Below, one piece after another: positions 15,254 through 18,378 of a stretch of DNA of 18,378 nt (positions within the stretch are counted from its first letter, which is position 1; each line of letters opens with the position of its first letter). The position numbers were made by a program, and so were the translations under genes. The notes under the pieces were generated by a model that was not told the DNA's origin, did not search any database, and was given only the letters and a program-made list of their open reading frames with translations. This stretch comes from G001797105 sp964528155. Lineage in GTDB: Bacteria > Chloroflexota > Anaerolineae > Anaerolineales > E44-bin32. The stretch lies in NCBI GenBank assembly GCA_964528155.1, contig CAZGRL010000071.1:1-18378 (forward strand), given 5' to 3'.

Positions 15254-16033
15254 ATGGCCGATCTGGTCCAGATGAGGAATGTCTCCAAGACCTTTGGCGA
15301 GGTGGCTGCCCTTCGCAACGTGAATTTCGAGGTAGGGAACAACGAGATCGTCGGCCTGCTCGGCGACAACGGCGCTGGTAAGTCGACCCTCGTCAAGATC
15401 ATCACCGGCTATCATCAGCCTGATCCCGGGGGTGAGATCTTCTGGAAGGGCGAAAAGATCGACGACTTTTCCGTGGCAAAAGCGCGCGATCTGGGAATCG
15501 AGGTCGTCTACCAGGAAAGGGCATTGGCGGACCTTCAATCATTGTGGCGCAACATTTTCATGGGGCGTGAACTCAGCAACCGTTGGGGCGTGCTCGATCT
15601 GGCCGCGATGCGGAGCGAAACCCGGAGATTGATGAACACGGCCATGGGGTTCACGTCATCGGCCGTCACTCCGGAATCTGTGGTTGGAACCTTCTCAGGC
15701 GGTGAGCGCCAGGGCGTGGCGATCACACGCGCGCTCTACTTCCAGGCCGAGCTCATCATTCTCGATGAACCGACAATGGGCCTCTCGGTGACCGAAACGA
15801 GAAAATGCATCGAGTTCGTCCGAGGGATCAAAGAGGCCGGAAAGTCGGCCATCTTCATTGATCACAATATCTTTCACGTCCATCCGATCGCCGACAGGAT
15901 CGTCGTGCTGGACCGAGGCTCCGTGGCCGGTCAGTTCAAGAAAGACGAAGTCACGCTCGATGAGCTCATCGAGAGGATGTCGAATGTCGCCCGAACGGGG
16001 ACTCTCGAACAGACCAAACGCGGGGCCGGTTGA
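15254..16033 (+). CDS. CUT2 sugar ABC transporter ATP-binding protein, single domain
   Basis: A 259-residue ATPase that powers the importer from the cytoplasmic face. Visible motifs are Walker A GDNGAGKST (37-45), Q-loop Gln87 (VVYQERA), signature FSGGE (147-151), Walker B IILDE (168-172) and H-loop His194 (IDHN). Most CUT2 ATPases (RbsA, AraG) are about 500 residues with two fused nucleotide-binding domains. This one has a single domain like FrcA of rhizobia and must work as a homodimer. The start is ATG 15254 with GGGAGG upstream. It lies downstream of the binding-protein hairpin and ends 16 bases before the permease. Confidence 0.95.
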   Translation: MADLVQMRNVSKTFGEVAALRNVNFEVGNNEIVGLLGDNGAGKSTLVKIITGYHQPDPGGEIFWKGEKIDDFSVAKARDLGIEVVYQERALADLQSLWRNIFMGRELSNRWGVLDLAAMRSETRRLMNTAMGFTSSAVTPESVVGTFSGGERQGVAITRALYFQAELIILDEPTMGLSVTETRKCIEFVRGIKEAGKSAIFIDHNIFHVHPIADRIVVLDRGSVAGQFKKDEVTLDELIERMSNVARTGTLEQTKRGAG

Positions 16034-16049
16034 GGCTGGAGCGAGTGCC

Positions 16050-17078
16050 ATGAATTCTGCTACGGAAGCGAGACCACTCTCCCCTGGCGCAGGTCGGAAT
16101 CGAGTTTTGAGGTTGCTGCGCAAATACTCGCAACAAATTGCCATCGTGTGCGTCCTCGTAGTCCTTTGGGCGTTCTTCCTGTGGCGTTCGCCCCGGACTT
16201 TTGCCGCCTACGACATCTACAACTCACTCATGTCTACGACGCCCTACTACGCCTTGATGGCGATCCCCTTGACGCTCGTGATCATCGCCAAGGAGATCGA
16301 TCTCTCCTTCGGTTCCATCATGGCCTGGGGCATGGCCGCCTATGATGTGGTGTTCCTCGCCTTCGCTCAGACCAACCCGAGCCTCGGCGTGTGGCTCGGC
16401 TTCGTGGCATGCCTGCTGGCGGGGCTGTTTGCCGGGCTTCTGAACGGTGTCATCGTGGTGCGGCTCGGGATCCCATCGCTGGTCGCCACCATTGGAACAC
16501 AATACTTCTGGCGCGGCGTCGTACTGGTCGTGACCAATGGCCAGGGCCTGGGGATGACTCCGGTCAAGGCGACCCTCCTCTATCCCGCGCTCGTCGGCCG
16601 CGTCGCCGGCCGCATACCGGTGCAGTTCATCTGGACGATCGCCTTCGCCGTGGTCACATGGTTCTTCCTGAACCGTCACAAGTTTGGCGCACATGTCTAT
16701 CTGACCGGCGACAACACGGAAAGCGCCAGGCTTATGGGCGTGAATGTCGATCGCACGAAGATCCTGACCTTCGCCGTCGCGGGGGTGGCGGCGGCGTTTG
16801 CCGGCTTCGTGGTCAGCGAAGGGGTTCTTTTCCTCTGGCCCACTCTCGGCGAAGGCTACCTTCTGAACACGCTCGCCTCCGTTTTCCTGGGCGGGACGTC
16901 GGTCTTCGGTGGAACGGGCAGCATCTTTGGCACTTTCATCGCCGCCTTCATCATCGCCATCATCAACCCCGGTATCGTTGCGTCAGGCTGGACGGCCTAC
17001 TGGACGCAGCTCATCTACGGCGGCATCATCGTCATCTCGGTGGCACTGCAGGCTCTCCTGAGGAGGAGAATGGACTGA
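16050..17078 (+). CDS. CUT2 sugar ABC transporter permease
   Basis: A 342-residue RbsC/BPD_transp_2-type inner-membrane permease with about ten hydrophobic segments, the first at about residues 28-45. Family blocks include IAKEIDLSFGSIMA, LLNGVIVVRLGIPSLVATIGT and the C-terminal FLGGTSVFGGTGSIFGT. The frame is open from 15858, but that part overlaps the ATPase gene, so I place the start at ATG 16050, where GGAG lies nine bases upstream. It completes the three-gene importer with the binding lipoprotein and single-domain ATPase. The most likely substrate is a monosaccharide such as L-arabinose or galactose. Confidence 0.93.
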   Translation: MNSATEARPLSPGAGRNRVLRLLRKYSQQIAIVCVLVVLWAFFLWRSPRTFAAYDIYNSLMSTTPYYALMAIPLTLVIIAKEIDLSFGSIMAWGMAAYDVVFLAFAQTNPSLGVWLGFVACLLAGLFAGLLNGVIVVRLGIPSLVATIGTQYFWRGVVLVVTNGQGLGMTPVKATLLYPALVGRVAGRIPVQFIWTIAFAVVTWFFLNRHKFGAHVYLTGDNTESARLMGVNVDRTKILTFAVAGVAAAFAGFVVSEGVLFLWPTLGEGYLLNTLASVFLGGTSVFGGTGSIFGTFIAAFIIAIINPGIVASGWTAYWTQLIYGGIIVISVALQALLRRRMD

Positions 17079-17138
17079 CGGCGGCATCTGTCTGCTCCGG
17101 GATTCGTTTCTCAGGCCGGCGAGGAGCCCTTGTCGCCG

Positions 17139-17171
17139 ACCGGAAACGCTCTCTGAGGATCCATTTCCGGT
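17139..17171. other. 8-bp inverted repeat between the permease and galT
   Basis: ACCGGAAA (17139-17146) and TTTCCGGT (17164-17171) are exact reverse complements separated by 17 bases. The site lies 61 bases after the permease stop and 63 bases before galT. It could be a weak terminator or a protein-binding site. The 155-bp gap shows nothing else I can support. Confidence 0.35.
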
Positions 17172-17233
17172 GATTGCGGATCGTCCTGCATTTCTTTCAG
17201 ACGCCCACCATTAGCTGATTTCCCGTCCGAGAC

Positions 17234-18316
17234 ATGTTCACAAGACCTCACCGGCGATTGAATCCCCTGACGAACGAGTGGGTGTTGGTCTCTCCCCATC
17301 GGACGGAGCGACCCTGGCTTGGCCAGGAGGAACCGGAATCCTCCGTCGGTCTCCCAGCCTACGACCCCGAATGCTATCTTTGCCCTGGCAATGCGCGTGC
17401 CGAAGGGGCGCGGAACCCTGACTACCAGGGCGTATTCGTTTTCGACAACGACTTCCCGGCCCTCCTCGAAGAGACGCCCTTGGCAGATCACGATCAGGGA
17501 GGCTTGCTCGTTGCCCGCTCAGAGCGCGGCACCTGCCGGGTCGTGTGTTTCTCGCCCCGGCACGATCTCACGCTCCCCGAGCTTGGCTTGAACGATCTGC
17601 GCCGAGTGGTGGATTCATTCAAAGAACAATACCTCGAGCTAGGAGAGCTCCCGTGGATCAACTATGTCCAGATCTTTGAGAACAAGGGGGCGATGATGGG
17701 GGCGAGCAACCCTCATCCGCATGCGCAGATCTGGGCGACCGAATCCATTCCAACTGAGCCGGCCAAGGAACTGACCGCCTGCCGCGCGTACATGTCAGAT
17801 CACGAGTCGTGTCTGCTGTGCGACTACCTCAGCCTTGAGATCGAAGCGTCGGAGCGCATTGTGTGCGACAACGAAGCCTTCGTGGCGCTCGTACCCTTCT
17901 GGGCCGTCTGGCCGTTCGAGGTTATGTTGCTCTCGCGCCGCCATATCGACTCGTTGTCCGAGTTCGTACCGAAGGAGACGGCAGCCCTGGCCGATATCCT
18001 GAAACGACTGACGGCCCGCTTCGACAACCTGTTCCAGATGTCATTCCCCTACTCGATGGGTTTCCACCAGCGGCCGACCGATGGGGAAGCGTACCCCGAG
18101 CTACACTTCCATGCCCACTTCCTTCCCCCACTCCTGCGCTCGGCCAGCGTGCGCAAGTTCATGGTGGGCTACGAGATGCTCGCCGAACCCCAGCGCGACA
18201 TTACACCCGAGGCGGCCGCCGAGAAGCTCAGGCAGGTTCCAGAGGTGCTTGCCGGTTCCAACCAATCAGGATCTCCCACCTCAACGAGTGAACCGCCGCC
18301 TCTGGCACCCCGTTGA
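17234..18316 (+). CDS. galT: Galactose-1-phosphate uridylyltransferase
   Basis: A 360-residue cytoplasmic enzyme of the Leloir pathway, exchanging UMP between UDP-glucose and galactose-1-phosphate. The active-site block is NPHPHAQIW, with His163 the nucleophile that becomes uridylylated and Gln165 the partner residue. Zinc-site positions seen in E. coli GalT match Cys47 and Cys50 (CYLC), His110 and His161. The C-terminal lobe carries ELHFHAHFLPPLLRS and VRKFMVGYEML, both typical of bacterial GalT. A short Ser/Pro-rich tail (about 332-360) extends beyond the conserved domain. The start is ATG 17234 with only a weak purine stretch upstream. It may have its own promoter, since 155 bases separate it from the permease. 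It pairs functionally with galK at 6327. Confidence 0.95.
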   Translation: MFTRPHRRLNPLTNEWVLVSPHRTERPWLGQEEPESSVGLPAYDPECYLCPGNARAEGARNPDYQGVFVFDNDFPALLEETPLADHDQGGLLVARSERGTCRVVCFSPRHDLTLPELGLNDLRRVVDSFKEQYLELGELPWINYVQIFENKGAMMGASNPHPHAQIWATESIPTEPAKELTACRAYMSDHESCLLCDYLSLEIEASERIVCDNEAFVALVPFWAVWPFEVMLLSRRHIDSLSEFVPKETAALADILKRLTARFDNLFQMSFPYSMGFHQRPTDGEAYPELHFHAHFLPPLLRSASVRKFMVGYEMLAEPQRDITPEAAAEKLRQVPEVLAGSNQSGSPTSTSEPPPLAPR

Positions 18317-18378
18317 CAGCGGGCGCTGGACCGCGTATTCGTTTCCTGGCAGACGGCAACAATCGTTATGAAGCACGA

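Noticed and set aside
16391..17173. 260-codon + strand frame overlapping the CUT2 permease
   Set aside because: It is Arg-rich and out of frame with a well-recognised permease; it is a shadow of codon bias.
18368..18378. ATG at the right edge as the start of another gene
   Set aside because: Only 11 bases are available and no clear ribosome binding site precedes it.
1..18378. CRISPR array, tRNA or rRNA gene
   Set aside because: I saw no regularly spaced repeats and no cloverleaf or rRNA-like sequence on either strand.

Overview
The window is a carbohydrate-use locus with all supported genes on the + strand. The overall style (GC-rich DNA, a lipoprotein with an Ala/Pro/Thr linker, LacI-family control, a COG2407-type isomerase beside AraB/AraD) suggests an uncultured Chloroflexota (Anaerolineae-like) bacterium. 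That placement is an inference from style, not from a marker gene.

Layout. (1) 1-3186: a CUT1-type sugar ABC importer, with a 5'-truncated solute-binding protein and two MalF/MalG-type permeases but no ATPase. (2) 3187-6326: an odd block. It holds about 530 bp without a gene, then one large GT-C-like membrane protein of lower GC split by a -1 frameshift, then a broken second copy of the 3' end of the MalG-type permease. (3) 6327-7529: a galactokinase-family kinase. (4) 7723-13778: an apparent LacI-controlled operon. It has a promoter and a palindromic operator, then lacI, a COG2407 isomerase, an M24-fold protein that has lost most metal ligands, ribulokinase (araB) and L-ribulose-5-phosphate 4-epimerase (araD, frameshifted just before its conserved C-terminal tail). 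(5) 14027-17078: a CUT2-type monosaccharide importer (binding lipoprotein, single-domain ATPase, permease) with a perfect 15-bp hairpin after the binding-protein gene. (6) 17234-18316: galactose-1-phosphate uridylyltransferase (galT).

Together the genes fit uptake of arabinose- and galactose-containing sugars, such as breakdown products of plant arabinogalactan. L-arabinose would go through isomerase, AraB and AraD to xylulose-5-phosphate, and galactose through GalK and GalT. No glycoside hydrolase, galE or galM is visible.

The most unusual points are the catalytically degenerate M24 protein embedded in the arabinose operon, a non-AraA isomerase in the AraA slot, the GalK motif change from GEH to GSH, the permease-end duplication flanking a low-GC gene, and three reading-frame breaks that all lie at short homopolymers. 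The last point means sequencing error must be excluded before the genes are called broken.
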